A stretch of DNA of 38,003 nucleotides from Phormidium sp. OSCR (GCA_001314905.1 LJZT01000037.1:1-38003), one strand, 5' to 3'; positions 1 through 8,373 are shown, counted from the stretch's first letter. Notes: generated by a model not told the origin, from the sequence alone. Translations and numbers: made by a program.

Positions 1-140
1 ATAGGGAATAGGGAATAGGGAATAGGGAATAGGGAATAGGGAATAGGGAATAGGGAATAGGGAATAGGGAATAGGGAATAGGGAATAGGGAATAGGGAAC
101 GGGGAACGGGGAACGGGGAACAGGGAATAGGGAACAGGGA
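1..140. repeat. Heptanucleotide tandem repeat (ATAGGGA)n, STRR type
   Basis: Fourteen perfect units of ATAGGGA run from position 1 to 98. Six variant units follow to position 140 (three ACGGGGA, one ACAGGGA, one ATAGGGA, one ACAGGGA). The array reaches the window edge, so its full length is unknown. It fits the short tandemly repeated repetitive (STRR) sequences described in filamentous cyanobacteria. The variants cluster at one end, as expected if the homogeneous part is still expanding by slippage. Nothing here looks coding. Confidence 0.95.
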
Positions 141-150
141 ACAGTCCTTG

Positions 151-230
151 CCTCTTGCCTCTTGCCTCTTGCCTCTTGCCTCTTGCCTCTTGCCTCTTGC
201 CTCTTGCCTCTTGCCTCTTGCCTCTTGCCT
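151..230. repeat. Heptanucleotide tandem repeat (CCTCTTG)n, STRR type
   Basis: Eleven perfect units of CCTCTTG span 151-227, with a partial CCT to 230. Ten bases separate this array from the preceding ATAGGGA array. It ends about 20 bp past the stop codon of recN, which reads leftward. The same two repeat families recur side by side at 22021-22132, with this family inverted relative to the other. Confidence 0.95.
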
Positions 231-250
231 AAGCCGGGGTTCGGGCGTCG

Positions 251-1972
251 CTATTTTTGTTCAACGATAGATAACTCTTGACGCAAGCGCTCGGCGCGAC
301 TGAGGAGGGAATCGGCGAAGGCATTGGCGGCATCCTGGGTAGCGCCCGAGTCGATATCTCCCTGACCCTGGCCACTGACGAGTTGGGCTAGTTCTTGACG
401 ACGTTGATCACTGTTGAGCGATCGCACCTCAATACGAGTTCGCGCCGTCTCCCCTCCGCTGACCGCTTGTTTCACAACCTGGAAATGGTGGTCTGCCATG
501 GCCGCCACTAGGGGTTGGTGCGTCACACAGAGAACTTGATGATGGCGGCTGAGGCGATAGAGAGTTTCGGCGATGGTATGGGCGACTCGTCCCGATACCC
601 CAACATCAATTTCATCAAAAATCAGGGTTCCGACGGGATCGACTTCACTAAAACAGGCCTTTAGGGCCAGCAAAAAGCGGCTCATTTCTCCCCCAGAGGC
701 GATATCCCCGAGGGGTTCTAGGGGTTCGCCCGGGTTGGCGCTAAATAAGAAACAGACGCGATCGCTCCCCCAACGACTGGCCTCGCCGGGAGACAACTCG
801 ACTTGAAATTTCAGATTTTCCATCGCCAATGGCTGTAAAGCAGCAATTAAGCGCGCTTCAAGTTGGTGAGCCGCCTGTTGACGCTGTTGGCGCAGTTGCT
901 GACAACTCTGATGGAGTCGTTGCTGTTGCTCCTGACAGCGTTGTTCGAGGTCATCACGGCTCTTTTCCCCGTTCTCCAAGTCTTGGAGCTGTTGCTGCAA
1001 GCTCTCCCGGCGCTCAATGGCTGCGGCTAAACTGGGGCCATATTTACGGCAGATTTGCTTAAGTTGTCCGAGGCGAGTTTCTACGTCCTGTAAGCGTCCG
1101 GGATCGGCTTCTAACTCATCGCCATAGCGATTGATCTGTTCACCGGCTTCCTGCACCCGCACCAACGCTTCACCCACTAAACTTAGCAACGGCCCTAACT
1201 CCTTGTCATAGCGAACCATGTCTTGGAGGAGTGTTTCGGCATGTCCTAACAGATCAGCGGCGGCGGTTTCGCCGTCGTTGTCATAGAGCGTTTGATAGAG
1301 GCGATAACTCTGGTGCTTTAACTCCACCACATGGTTGAGGCGCTGGGCCTCGGTTTCTAGGTCTTGGAGTTCCTGGGGATGGGTCAGTTGAGCGCGGCTG
1401 AGTTCCTCCCATTGGTAGCGCCAGACTTGCTCTTGTTGCGATCGCTGCTCTTCGAGTTGCTGCAACTCCTGAAGCCGCCGTTTTAAGCGCTGCAAGGCAT
1501 CATACTCCTGGCCAACGCGATCGCGTACCTTCAGCAGCTTTTCGCCGCCATAGAGGTCTAATAGTCGCCGCTGATGAGGGGGTTGAGCCAGTTGGATCGC
1601 CTGTCCTTGGGCTGCAATTTCCACCAAACGCTGCCGTAGCTGTTGAATCTGCCGTTGACTGGCCGACTTTCCATTGAGGCGATATTTACTGCGACAGCCA
1701 CGTTTACCCAGCAGCAGTTCTCGCGAACAGGCGATGGCGGATTCAGACTCTCCTGGGCCAGAGCCGTTAAACCAGGCCTCGACTCGGGCGCGATCCGCTC
1801 CGGTGCGAATAGCCCGGCGACTGGCTTTGCCTCCCAACACCAAATCCACCGCATCTAAGACAATCGATTTTCCGGCCCCAGTCTCCCCGGTCAACACGTT
1901 CAACCCCGCTCCAAAACTCAGATCGAGGTCATCAATCAAGGCAAAATTGGCAATTTGTAAACGCACCAGCAT
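251..1972 (-). CDS. recN: DNA repair protein RecN
   Basis: RecN is a cytoplasmic SMC-like ATPase that acts in recombinational repair of double-strand breaks. The 573-residue protein has the N-terminal ATPase half with Walker A GETGAGKS at residues 29-36, a long Gln/Glu/Leu-rich coiled coil in the middle, and a C-terminal half with the ABC signature ASGGEMSRFLLALK followed by Walker B LIFDEIDVGVSG. Length and order match the family. The frame stays open upstream to 2023, but family members begin M-L-x-x-L-x-I-x-N-F, so ATG 1972 is chosen; the longer start would overlap the aroH stop region. It is the last gene of a leftward sppA-aroH-recN run, 17 bp after aroH. Two heptamer arrays lie directly downstream. 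Confidence 0.95.
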   Translation of the reverse strand: MLVRLQIANFALIDDLDLSFGAGLNVLTGETGAGKSIVLDAVDLVLGGKASRRAIRTGADRARVEAWFNGSGPGESESAIACSRELLLGKRGCRSKYRLNGKSASQRQIQQLRQRLVEIAAQGQAIQLAQPPHQRRLLDLYGGEKLLKVRDRVGQEYDALQRLKRRLQELQQLEEQRSQQEQVWRYQWEELSRAQLTHPQELQDLETEAQRLNHVVELKHQSYRLYQTLYDNDGETAAADLLGHAETLLQDMVRYDKELGPLLSLVGEALVRVQEAGEQINRYGDELEADPGRLQDVETRLGQLKQICRKYGPSLAAAIERRESLQQQLQDLENGEKSRDDLEQRCQEQQQRLHQSCQQLRQQRQQAAHQLEARLIAALQPLAMENLKFQVELSPGEASRWGSDRVCFLFSANPGEPLEPLGDIASGGEMSRFLLALKACFSEVDPVGTLIFDEIDVGVSGRVAHTIAETLYRLSRHHQVLCVTHQPLVAAMADHHFQVVKQAVSGGETARTRIEVRSLNSDQRRQELAQLVSGQGQGDIDSGATQDAANAFADSLLSRAERLRQELSIVEQK

Positions 1973-1989
1973 AGAGAAGAGACTGTCCC

Positions 1990-2400
1990 CTAAGAGGAGC
2001 CAACAGAGGAGGATAAACTCCAATCCGGCCGTAGATCTTGGGCCTGACGCAAGTAGGGATGAAATAACTCAGCGTTGCGATCGAGGTGGACATGGAGGAG
2101 AAAGCGCACACAGCGTTCGAGATCCCCTTTGACACTCATATGTTGGACATCGAGTAGCGGCACATTGTCCCAATTGGGGCGTTGTCGAGCCACGGAGGCC
2201 GGAAAGAGGGCATCGAGATCGGGGGTCACCGAAAAGGTAACACTGACGATCTGTTCAGGTTCAAAGCTGTTGTGCCGTTCGAGTTCATCGAGAAGTTCCG
2301 CCACGGCCTCACGAATGGCCTCGGCCGTATTTTCAGGAACAGTCGTCGCGCCTCGAATTGCGCGCACAGTCCAGTCCGCTTCCACTACACAAACCTCCAT
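1990..2400 (-). CDS. aroH: Chorismate mutase, AroH type
   Basis: This enzyme converts chorismate to prephenate, the entry to phenylalanine and tyrosine synthesis. The 136-residue protein matches the monofunctional AroH fold of Bacillus subtilis. VRAIRGATTV supplies the N-terminal active-site Arg (Arg16, equivalent to Arg7), FPASVAR gives Arg72 (Arg63), ERCVR gives Arg99 (Arg90), HPYLR gives Tyr116 (Tyr108) and LRPDWS gives Arg124 (Arg116). The catalytic Glu78 of B. subtilis falls on His87 in LLDVQHMSV, and Cys75 falls on Asp84. These equivalences come from alignment by eye. ATG 2400 is the only good start. It lies between sppA (51 bp upstream) and recN (17 bp downstream) on the same strand, so co-transcription is likely. 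Confidence 0.92.
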   Translation of the reverse strand: MEVCVVEADWTVRAIRGATTVPENTAEAIREAVAELLDELERHNSFEPEQIVSVTFSVTPDLDALFPASVARQRPNWDNVPLLDVQHMSVKGDLERCVRFLLHVHLDRNAELFHPYLRQAQDLRPDWSLSSSVGSS

Positions 2401-2451
2401 ACTCTACTCTTGACGATCTTGAATGAGGGACTCGGGGCTATCGCCGCCAGT

Positions 2452-3282
2452 TTAGGGGCGATACAGCCACAGGGGCATTCCGTTAGTTGTTAGTTCAAAT
2501 TCTAACCATTCCCCAGTTGCGGACAGACGAGATCCTGAGGCACCCGAGCGTAGAAGCTTGGCCCACCAGGGTTTGGCGGTCTCGATTTCATCGAGTTCAG
2601 CGCGATCGGGATTTAATTGGGCCAGTTCTGCCGCCAAACGTCGGGCATCCTCTTCGGTGCCCAGGGCATCGACGAGTTTCAGGTTGAGGGCCTGTTCTCC
2701 GTTGAAAATGCGGCCATCGGCAAACTCTCGTACAGTTTCAACGGGAAGTTGACGGGCTGTGGCCACGGTGTTAACAAACTGGTCGTAGGTGTTATCAATC
2801 AGGGATTGAAGGATTTGTTGTTCGCCCTCGCTCAGTTCGCGGTCAAAGGCCAAAATATCTTTGTAGGGACCCGATTTTATGGTTTTGAAGGAGACCCCGA
2901 TTTTATCTAATAGTCGCTCTAGGTTATTCCCTCGCAGAATGACGCCAATGCTGCCGGTGATGGTTCCGGGATTACTGACAATTTTTTCGGCTCCCATGCC
3001 GATGTAAACCCCTCCTGAGGCGGAGATATTACCGAAACTGGCCACGACTTTCACTCCATGTTGCTGGCGCAGTCGTAGCAAGGCTTGATAAATTTCATGG
3101 GAGTCCGTTACGGTTCCCCCAGGGCTATCAATTCGGAGCAATAAGGCGCGATAGCGGCGATCGGCCACCGTCTGTAGGGCTTTGAGAACATCTTGACGAG
3201 TCTTTGAGGCGATCGCGCCAGAGACTTCAATGCGGGCAATCTTAGAACGAAATCGTTTGAAAAACCAGACCATACGAGGCAA
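2452..3282 (-). CDS. sppA: Signal peptide peptidase SppA, short form (S49 family)
   Basis: S49 serine peptidases degrade cleaved signal peptides and other membrane peptides using a Ser/Lys dyad. The 276-residue protein is the short, single-domain form. It shows the IDSPGGTV strand motif near residue 51, the nucleophile Ser89 in NISASGGVY, and the general-base Lys141 in SGPYKDIL. I see no clear N-terminal membrane segment, only a short basic-aromatic start (MPRMVWFFKRFRSK), so membrane attachment would be peripheral or oligomeric. Met4 is an alternative start. It appears to be the first gene of the sppA-aroH-recN run. The 200-bp gap to the divergent transporter gene at 3483 must hold both promoters. 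Confidence 0.92.
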   Translation of the reverse strand: MPRMVWFFKRFRSKIARIEVSGAIASKTRQDVLKALQTVADRRYRALLLRIDSPGGTVTDSHEIYQALLRLRQQHGVKVVASFGNISASGGVYIGMGAEKIVSNPGTITGSIGVILRGNNLERLLDKIGVSFKTIKSGPYKDILAFDRELSEGEQQILQSLIDNTYDQFVNTVATARQLPVETVREFADGRIFNGEQALNLKLVDALGTEEDARRLAAELAQLNPDRAELDEIETAKPWWAKLLRSGASGSRLSATGEWLEFELTTNGMPLWLYRP

Positions 3283-3410
3283 AGACGCTGCGAATTGAGT
3301 AAGTCCCAGCTCGGGACATCGGTGCTAACCGAGTTTACCAGGAAGCTCTCCCCCTTGGCCGAGTCCTCGACGCCCTAGGGCAGTTTCCCGGCCCGCGATC
3401 GCCGTGATGC

Positions 3411-3438
3411 TTAACAAAAATCAATCAATCGTTACAAT
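3411..3438 (+). promoter_or_regulatory. Putative sigma70-type promoter of the DMT exporter gene
   Basis: TTAACA (3411-3416) and TACAAT (3433-3438) are separated by 16 bp and lie 44 bp ahead of the ATG at 3483. Each box is one base away from consensus. The predicted transcript start is near 3446. In the same gap, GTCCC-5 nt-GGGAC (from about 3303) may form a small hairpin. Confidence 0.5.
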
Positions 3439-3482
3439 GGAAACGAATAAACATGGATTAAACCTTCTACAAAACCCAGACG

Positions 3483-4544
3483 ATGCTTCAGCCACTGCTT
3501 CAGTCCCGTTGGCAATATGTTCTCGTGCTATTGAGTCCCTTCTTTTTCTGGGGAACAGCGATGGTGGCGATGAAAGGAGTGATTCCCCACACCAGCCCCT
3601 TTTTTCTGGCCGCTATCCGGTTACTTCCGGCGGGACTCTTGATTCTGATGGCGGCGGCGGTGAGTGGGCGATCGCAACCTCAGGGACTCAAAGCCTGGAG
3701 CTGGATTGCCCTGTTTGCATTGGTTGATGGAACCCTGTTTCAAGGTTTTCTGGCTTGGGGGCTACAAGACACCGGCGCTGGCTTAGGCTCAGTTTTGATT
3801 GACTCACAACCTCTCATGGTTGCCCTCCTGTCGGCGTGGTTATTGGGTGAGTACATCGGCGTTTGGGGAGGGATTGGCCTGGTTCTCGGACTCATCGGCG
3901 TCAGCGCCATCGGCTTACCCGAACATTGGTTGATGCAGCTGTTGAACCTCGATTCAACCTTAGGCGCGGCAAGTTCATCGGTTAGTATTGGTCAGAGTCT
4001 TTCCTTCGGGGAAGGCATGATGCTCCTGGCGTCCCTCTCGATGGCGTTAGGAACTGTCATGATGCCAAAAGTGTCTAAGTATGTTGACCCCGTCGTCGCT
4101 ACGGGATGGCACGCCATTTTGGGCGCTCTCCCCCTCCTCGGCCTATCCTGGGGAATCGAGAGCAAACCTTGGCAACACTTGACAGCATGGGATTGGGGCG
4201 CTTTGGCTTACGCCACTATCTTTGGCACAGCGATCGCCTACGGGTTATTCTTTAATTTTGCGGCTCAAGGAAATCTGACCAGTCTCAGCTCCTTGACCTT
4301 TTTTACCCCCGTCTTTGCCCTCGTCTTTGGCTATTGGCTACTCGGTGAAACTCTGACCCCCTTACAGATGACTGGAGCCATCTTGACCCTTGGTAGCGTC
4401 TACCTGATTGAACGCCGTCAAAAACTGCCCAAGCTCTCCTGGGGGCGATCGCCTAATCTCTCAGAGGTCCCACCCCCCCCATCCTCTCTAAAGCCAGAAG
4501 CCTCCCTATCCGACTCATCCGGGCCACAGACCCCATCGAGATAG
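3483..4544 (+). CDS. DMT-superfamily (EamA) transporter
   Basis: This is a drug/metabolite-transporter family inner-membrane protein, usually an exporter of small metabolites or amino acids; the substrate cannot be told from sequence. The 353-residue protein has about ten hydrophobic segments arranged as two EamA repeats. The first begins FFFWGTAMVAMKGVI and the second begins near FGEGMMLLASLSMALGTVMMPK. The last segment carries the typical GAILTLGSVYLIERRQ ending, followed by a Pro/Ser-rich tail of about 45 residues that is probably disordered and cytoplasmic. ATG 3483 follows a putative promoter at 3411-3438. The gene is divergent from sppA, and the next gene starts about 155 bp downstream on the same strand. 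Confidence 0.88.
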   Translation: MLQPLLQSRWQYVLVLLSPFFFWGTAMVAMKGVIPHTSPFFLAAIRLLPAGLLILMAAAVSGRSQPQGLKAWSWIALFALVDGTLFQGFLAWGLQDTGAGLGSVLIDSQPLMVALLSAWLLGEYIGVWGGIGLVLGLIGVSAIGLPEHWLMQLLNLDSTLGAASSSVSIGQSLSFGEGMMLLASLSMALGTVMMPKVSKYVDPVVATGWHAILGALPLLGLSWGIESKPWQHLTAWDWGALAYATIFGTAIAYGLFFNFAAQGNLTSLSSLTFFTPVFALVFGYWLLGETLTPLQMTGAILTLGSVYLIERRQKLPKLSWGRSPNLSEVPPPPSSLKPEASLSDSSGPQTPSR

Positions 4545-4545
4545 A

Positions 4546-4578
4546 TGGAGACACCGTTGGAGACACCGTTGGAGACAC
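4546..4578. repeat. 12-bp direct tandem repeat after the exporter gene
   Basis: The unit TGGAGACACCGT occurs at 4546-4557 and 4558-4569, followed by the partial unit TGGAGACAC at 4570-4578. It begins just after the stop codon of the EamA gene. It is a short minisatellite; no function is evident. Confidence 0.85.
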
Positions 4579-4699
4579 GGGTGTTACCTCTGACTGACGA
4601 ATCGCCCCTAATTGATGCGATCGCCCATCAAATTTCCCAGTCTCAAGGCTAGGATTGGAGCATCTAACCCTCGTCCACTCGTATGCGTGACCGAAATTT

Positions 4700-6190
4700 A
4701 TGGTGTCAGCCTCCAATTATTCGCTCTCCTTGACTCTACATCTATCCACTTGGGGCAAGCTGTCGCTGCGTCAGGGCATACGGATGGTAATGGTTCCAAT
4801 GACCTGCCTCTTAACATGGGGCTTGGCTTGTCCGAGGGCGATCGCCAGTACTCGCTTTCTGAGCGCACCAACGCTAATCGCTCAGACTGAGTCCTCCGAG
4901 CCAATTAACCTACTCCCCGACTTTGCCCCGAATTTGGCCGAACAGTTATCTGAATTGGAGTTCGCCCAAACCAATTCAGAAGACTCACCCGAGACTCGCC
5001 CCGCCCTGAGGCTCGATGATAGCGGCGAAGACGTTGAGAATTTACAGCGACAACTGCAAGCAGCAGGGTTCTATGACGGTGACATTACAGGGCAATTCGA
5101 TCTCGACACCGAAGCCGCCGTCTTAGCCTTACAAGAACAAGAAGGCTTACAAGTCGATGGCATTATGGGTCAAGACAGTTGGGAGCGTCTCGAGGCCCAA
5201 CAACCAACCCCAGATCCCAACTCAGGGCCATTAGACCTAGAGAATCTTGACACTGAAAACGAACCGGGCGAAGCGGCCCCCGAAGAACCCTCATCAGGGT
5301 TAGGTCTCATGTGGTGGATCGCCGGGGGGATTGTCCTAGTCGTGATGGGTGGGGGATTATTTATTGTTTTACTCAAGGCCTTTCGAGAAGACGTTGATCA
5401 CAACCTGGATGAGGAAACTCTCGATGGAGAAGGCCCCATCTTAGAGGAAGTAGAAAAGGTAGAGGAAATAGATGAAATAGAGCCAGGTTCGAGGGTCACT
5501 CCTGGCTCAGAGAACACCCCAGATTTGACACCATCAGTCCACCTCGAAAACGGAAATGTTTCCCAGGATACGACCCCCGACCCTGAGATTCCCTGCCAAG
5601 ACTCTCCCTGGGAGACCCCGGAAGCCCCCGTCAAGGCTCAAGAGTCGCCGGCCTTTCCCGATCTGCCTGCAGATCTCCCTGTGGCATCGAAGACCCCGGT
5701 GGCGGGCGATCGCCCGGCGATCGCCCGCCAAAAGCCCAACAGTAGAGCCTTAACCCGACTGCCTCGTATGAGCATTGTCGAGGCCTTGATCTTAGACCTA
5801 CAACATCCAGATCCCGAACGGCGACGTAAGGCCATCTGGGAGTTGGGACAACGGGGAGATTCCCGCGCCATCACTCCACTGGTAGATCTATTGACCGATG
5901 CCAGTTCTCAGGAGCGCAGTACCATTTTGGCGGTTCTCTCGGAAATTAGTTCTCGCAATTTGCGGCCGCTGAAACAGGCCTTAATGGTGTCCCTACAAGA
6001 CGACAGTGCTGAGGTTCGCAAAAATGCTATTCGGGATTTAACTCGTATTTATGATTCGATCGCCCAACTGAGTCAAGTCCTACGATATGGGACCGATGAT
6101 GCTGACCCAGAAGTGCGAGAAACCGCCAAATGGGCCATGTCACAACTGCAACGAATTCGCACCTTACCGTTAAACGATGAGGACAGTTGA
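4700..6190 (+). CDS. Peptidoglycan-binding, single-pass membrane, HEAT-repeat protein
   Basis: The function is unknown but the domain layout is clear. An N-terminal signal-like hydrophobic stretch lies at residues 29-50. A PG_binding_1 domain spans about 103-164 (LRLDDSGEDVENLQRQL, then GQFDLDTEAAVLALQ, DGIMGQDSWERL). An acidic linker is followed by a transmembrane helix at 202-226 (MWWIAGGIVLVVMGGGLFIV). Next comes a Glu/Pro-rich disordered stretch to about 350, and HEAT-like helical repeats from 358 to 487 (PERRRKAIWELGQRGDSRAI, EVRKNAIRDL, EVRETAKWAM). If the N-terminal signal is cleaved, the wall-binding domain is periplasmic and the HEAT domain cytosolic. That topology is inference. ATG 4700 gives the longest form; ATG 4784 (Met29) is a reasonable alternative that starts at the signal. 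The stop is 8 bp from the next gene, so the two are probably co-transcribed. Confidence 0.8.
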   Translation: MVSASNYSLSLTLHLSTWGKLSLRQGIRMVMVPMTCLLTWGLACPRAIASTRFLSAPTLIAQTESSEPINLLPDFAPNLAEQLSELEFAQTNSEDSPETRPALRLDDSGEDVENLQRQLQAAGFYDGDITGQFDLDTEAAVLALQEQEGLQVDGIMGQDSWERLEAQQPTPDPNSGPLDLENLDTENEPGEAAPEEPSSGLGLMWWIAGGIVLVVMGGGLFIVLLKAFREDVDHNLDEETLDGEGPILEEVEKVEEIDEIEPGSRVTPGSENTPDLTPSVHLENGNVSQDTTPDPEIPCQDSPWETPEAPVKAQESPAFPDLPADLPVASKTPVAGDRPAIARQKPNSRALTRLPRMSIVEALILDLQHPDPERRRKAIWELGQRGDSRAITPLVDLLTDASSQERSTILAVLSEISSRNLRPLKQALMVSLQDDSAEVRKNAIRDLTRIYDSIAQLSQVLRYGTDDADPEVRETAKWAMSQLQRIRTLPLNDEDS

Positions 6191-6198
6191 CAACCGTC

Positions 6199-6618
6199 AT
6201 GATTCGAGTATTTGTCTATGGAACCCTCCAGCCTGGGGAACGCTTCCATCGTCCCTATTGTGGCGATCGCGTCCAAGTCCAAGGTCCCGCTCTAGCCCCC
6301 GGACGACTCTATCATCTGCCCCGTCTCAATTACCCCGCCATGACCCAAGAACCTGGCTGGGTGCGAGGCGTTATCCTAGGGTTTGAGAGTCCCGAGGCCT
6401 TCGTTAAACTCGATCAACTCGAAGGATGCCGACGCGATCGCCCCTCTGAGGAAAACGAGTACAATCGCCTCGAAATTGAAGTCTTTGACTCCCAATCCCC
6501 GGCACGATCGCTCGGGAGGGTTTGGACCTATTATATGAGCCGCCAGCGGGTTCACAACTATGGCGGCATTTGGCTGCCCGAGGGCGTTTGGCATGAAGGT
6601 CAATTGCCCCAATTTTGA
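6199..6618 (+). CDS. Gamma-glutamylcyclotransferase-like (GGCT/AIG2 fold) protein
   Basis: The 139-residue protein has the family start MIRVFVYGTLQPGERFH with the substrate-binding YGTL loop, and the acidic motif KLDQLEGC containing the Glu expected to act as general acid/base, followed by the YNRLEIEV strand. Proteins of this fold release 5-oxoproline from gamma-glutamyl compounds, but many bacterial members have unknown substrates. The frame is open to a TTG at 6187 that overlaps the previous stop. ATG 6199 is preferred because family members begin two or three residues before V-Y-G-T-L. The gene ends 63 bp before the convergent reductase gene. Confidence 0.85.
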   Translation: MIRVFVYGTLQPGERFHRPYCGDRVQVQGPALAPGRLYHLPRLNYPAMTQEPGWVRGVILGFESPEAFVKLDQLEGCRRDRPSEENEYNRLEIEVFDSQSPARSLGRVWTYYMSRQRVHNYGGIWLPEGVWHEGQLPQF

Positions 6619-6681
6619 TGAGACTTGTGACAAGTTCAGTCGAGTTTAACGGCGATGAGAGGGCCACAACGAAATGTCTAC

Positions 6682-7818
6682 TCAATCCTCCTGCCAGAGT
6701 CGTCGTCCCTCACGGGGGGCCAAACGAGCATGGGTATCTCGCAAGAGTCGGGGAATGTCTAACTGTTCAGGACAGCGCGGCAGACAATCCCCACAATCGG
6801 TACAACGGTTGCCGCGACGGCCCGGAAACCAATGACCGGCATTTTCAAACATCCGATAGCGATATTGACCAAACGACTCCATCTCATAGGCGATCGCTAG
6901 ATTTCGCAGCCGCAACACTTCGGGAATTTGGATCTGTTCGGGGCAGGGTAAACAGGCGTAACATTGACGACAGGCATCGCTGCCTAAGCGCTGCTCAAAT
7001 TCTTGCTCTAATCGCCCTAAACCGTCTCGTTCTGTTGCCGTTAACGGGTCGAGGCGATCGCCCCAAGCTAGTACCCCATCGAGTTCTTCAGGGGTCGCCG
7101 GCCCCACACTGAGGGTACTCACACGAGGGTCACTTAAGAGAAAGCGGTAGTTCAAGCCTAAAGGCGAGAGTGGCTTACATAACTCTCGCAGCCGTTTGGG
7201 GGGATGATGTAACTGGCCGCCCTTGTCGGCTGGAGAGATGATAAACACCCCCATGTCTAACGCGTCGGCCAGGGCGATCGCCGGCTGATGACGCTGGAAG
7301 AACAGGTAATAATGCAAGTTGACAAACTCAAACGCCCCCGTCCTCATCGCCTCTAAAATCAAGTCCAGGTCGCCATGGGTAGAAAATCCTAAATGACGGA
7401 TTTTACCCGCCTTCCTCGCCCGCTCAGCCGCCGCTAAGCTGCCATTTTCCCCTTGGATGCTGGCTAACTGTTGGGGGGTATTCAGACCATGAATGGCTAA
7501 AGTATCGAGGTAGTCGCAACCGAGGCGATCGAGGGATTCGTCAAGCCACTGTTCTAGCTGCTGACCATCTGGGGTGGGGGGCAGTTTACTGGTGATATGT
7601 AACGCCTCACGAGGACATCCTAGGCCGAGCTGTAAAGCTCGCCCGAGATAGGCTTCACTGTTGCCATAGCCTCGGGCCGTCTCGATGTGATTGATACCTG
7701 CACAGACGGCTTTGCGGACTGTGGCGATCGCCGTCTCCTCCGAAGCCAGATAACGCATGGTTCCCAAGGAAAACACCGACAGTTGCAGGTTGGTACGCCC
7801 AAACCGACGATATTGCAT
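6682..7818 (-). CDS. Aldo/keto reductase with C-terminal 4Fe-4S ferredoxin domain
   Basis: This 378-residue protein joins an NADPH-type aldo/keto reductase barrel (residues about 1-275) to an iron-sulfur tail. The barrel has Tyr51 in ARGYGNSE, Lys78 in ITSKLP and His110 in LAIHGLN, matching three members of the AKR catalytic tetrad. The fourth, normally Asp in DTA, is Glu46 in HIETARGYG. The tail has CRQCYACLPCP (Cys283, 286, 289, 292) and CTDCGDCLPRCP (Cys339, 342, 345, 349), so two clusters are possible, one with irregular spacing. Such AKR-ferredoxin fusions are widespread in cyanobacteria; the substrate is unknown. ATG 7818 fits the family start MQYRRFGRTNLQLSV. It is convergent with the GGCT-like gene and lies 45 bp downstream of the DUF151 gene on the same strand. 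Confidence 0.9.
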   Translation of the reverse strand: MQYRRFGRTNLQLSVFSLGTMRYLASEETAIATVRKAVCAGINHIETARGYGNSEAYLGRALQLGLGCPREALHITSKLPPTPDGQQLEQWLDESLDRLGCDYLDTLAIHGLNTPQQLASIQGENGSLAAAERARKAGKIRHLGFSTHGDLDLILEAMRTGAFEFVNLHYYLFFQRHQPAIALADALDMGVFIISPADKGGQLHHPPKRLRELCKPLSPLGLNYRFLLSDPRVSTLSVGPATPEELDGVLAWGDRLDPLTATERDGLGRLEQEFEQRLGSDACRQCYACLPCPEQIQIPEVLRLRNLAIAYEMESFGQYRYRMFENAGHWFPGRRGNRCTDCGDCLPRCPEQLDIPRLLRDTHARLAPREGRRLWQED

Positions 7819-7863
7819 AATCTCTAGCGGGTTTACCCTGTTACGTTCAACGAGCTGACATCC

Positions 7864-8373
7864 CTACGAGTCACTAAACTCTTGGCCCGCTCGTTTGATG
7901 AGTTCTTGGGGACTCAAATTATTGAGAAACTCCCGGAATGCTTGACGTTCAGCTTCATCGGCATCTTGATCCACCGGAATCGAGGCATCAGCCACCACCT
8001 CCTCCATCACCCAGATCGAGGCATCGGTTCGCAGGGCCAGGGCGATCGCATCACTCGGACGAGCATCGATCTCTTTTTTGACCTTACCATCAGCATTCAC
8101 CATCTTTAAGACGGCGAAAAATGTATTCTCTTCGAGAGCATGAACAATCACGCGATCGAGTCGTAGGTCCCAGGCCTCCAAGATATTGACCATCAAATCA
8201 TGGGTCATGGGACGGGGGGGAGTTTGTTGTTCAATGGCACTGATAATCGAACGGGCCTGATCCTGGGAGATATAAATGGGTAGGGCGCGACGCTCGCTGG
8301 CATCTCTCAGAAGTACAATTGGACTGCGGGTGGCTGCATCCAAGGCAATTCCAGCGACTTTCATCTCAATCAT
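7864..8373 (-). CDS. Bifunctional nuclease (BFN/DUF151) family protein
   Basis: The 169-residue protein is a full-length member of the BFN/DUF151 family, found in most cyanobacteria and plants. The BFN domain covers about residues 1-135, with VLLRDASERRALPIYISQDQ, the TPPRPMTHDLM segment and the RPSDAIALALR motif. A short acidic region and a helical tail (FREFLNNLSPQELI) follow. Plant and bacterial members have been reported to have DNase/RNase activity; the cyanobacterial role is not settled. Start MIEMKVAGIALD at 8373 is supported by GAGG about eight bases upstream. It may share a transcript with the reductase gene 45 bp downstream. Confidence 0.88.
   Translation of the reverse strand: MIEMKVAGIALDAATRSPIVLLRDASERRALPIYISQDQARSIISAIEQQTPPRPMTHDLMVNILEAWDLRLDRVIVHALEENTFFAVLKMVNADGKVKKEIDARPSDAIALALRTDASIWVMEEVVADASIPVDQDADEAERQAFREFLNNLSPQELIKRAGQEFSDS

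Noticed and set aside
1-230. CRISPR array
   Set aside because: The units are 7 bp with no spacers, and no cas gene is in the window. They are simple tandem repeats.
1674-2132. Rightward 152-codon frame over recN and aroH
   Set aside because: It is antisense to two well-supported genes and has no recognisable features.
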